Assembly (NCBI GenBank): GCA_017632495.1
Contig: JAGBRG010000264.1
Location: 1 to 5,539, forward strand
Source: Spirochaetales bacterium
GTDB lineage: Bacteria; Spirochaetota; Spirochaetia; Sphaerochaetales; Sphaerochaetaceae
DNA: 5,539 nucleotides
Direction of reading: 5' to 3'
Within the stretch, counting starts at the first letter, position 1. Each line of letters starts with the position of its first letter. Both the position numbers and the translations under genes were made by a program. A model generated the notes under the pieces. The model was not told the DNA's origin, did no database searches, and saw only the letters and a program-made list of their open reading frames with translations. Positions 5,321 through 5,539 of the stretch are shown here, piece after piece.

Positions 5321-5539
5321 TTACTCTATGTTCCTTATTTGTTCTCTAATATTTTCCAACGAGTCCTTCATATTGACAACCTCAAAATTCACCTCAACCA
5401 TCTGGCTCTTGGATCCGATTGTGTTGATTTCCCTGTTCATCTCCTGGGACAAGAAGTCCATGCGCTTTCCAACAGGCTCGGAGCTTGAAAGGAGCTTTCT
5501 GAACTCGGCAATGTGGGCCCCCAGGCGCACCACTTCCTC
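5321..5539 (-). CDS. yicC: YicC/YloC-family endoribonuclease, 3' part only
   Basis: The minus-strand frame is open from the window edge to TAA at 5321-5323 and gives the last 72 residues, beginning EEVVRLGAHIAEF. This matches the YicC C-terminal (DUF1732) domain: 'EE.vRL.sHl..F..lL' is followed by SEPVGKRMDFLSQEMNREIN, then TIGSKSQ, and ends VVNMKDSLENIREQIRNIE (usual 'vVe.K.eiEkiREQvqNiE'). Family members (about 290 residues) are RNA endonucleases: YloC in Bacillus and YicC in E. coli, the latter linked to small-RNA decay. The codon at 5533 is GTG but the conserved sequence runs through it to the edge, so it is not the start. It is first in the visible minus-strand series, upstream of cmk, and probably co-transcribed with it. 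Confidence 0.93.
   Translation of the reverse strand, partial: EEVVRLGAHIAEFRKLLSSSEPVGKRMDFLSQEMNREINTIGSKSQMVEVNFEVVNMKDSLENIREQIRNIE

Overview
This window looks like an ordinary chromosomal segment of a spirochaete, most likely a host-associated or gut Treponema. That placement is an inference. It rests on the archaeal-type cytidylate kinase with a GKSGCGNT P-loop, the very short omega subunit just upstream of miaA, and the yicC-cmk-rpoZ-miaA order, which I recall from other spirochaetes but could not check. No rRNA, tRNA, CRISPR array or intact insertion sequence is visible.

Left part (1-2345, + strand) is a tightly packed operon of three genes with overlapping ends: the 3' end of an NFACT-R (DUF814) RNA-binding protein, a short MEMO1-family protein, and a 473-residue single-pass membrane protein. 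The cytoplasmic half of the membrane protein reads as a degenerate protein kinase and its outer half is a small unidentified domain. This operon converges on the minus-strand genes. The 118-bp convergent gap holds a compact inverted-repeat element with perfect 10-bp ends.

Middle and right part (2464-5539, - strand), in transcription order: the 3' end of yicC (stress-associated endoribonuclease family), cmk (cytidylate kinase), a decayed rhuM gene, rpoZ (RNA polymerase omega, TTG start), miaA (tRNA dimethylallyltransferase, GTG start, GTGA overlap with rpoZ), then a Phd/YefM antitoxin and a ParE/RelE toxin. The housekeeping genes serve RNA turnover, nucleotide supply, transcription and tRNA modification.

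Two accessory insertions seem to have entered this block. The rhuM remnant lies between cmk and rpoZ. It has lost most of its interior and is out of frame across the deletion, and its DNA appears to supply the last codons and stop of cmk. The toxin-antitoxin pair sits directly behind miaA with its own strong promoter. rpoZ-miaA also has a clear promoter of its own (TTTACA, 17 bp, TATATT), beginning just past the rhuM remnant. Both accessory pieces are visibly richer in A+T than cmk or the left operon.

The most unusual items are the membrane pseudokinase coupled to a truncated MEMO protein, and the cmk/rhuM junction. I see no clear evidence of a wholly new defence or mobile system.
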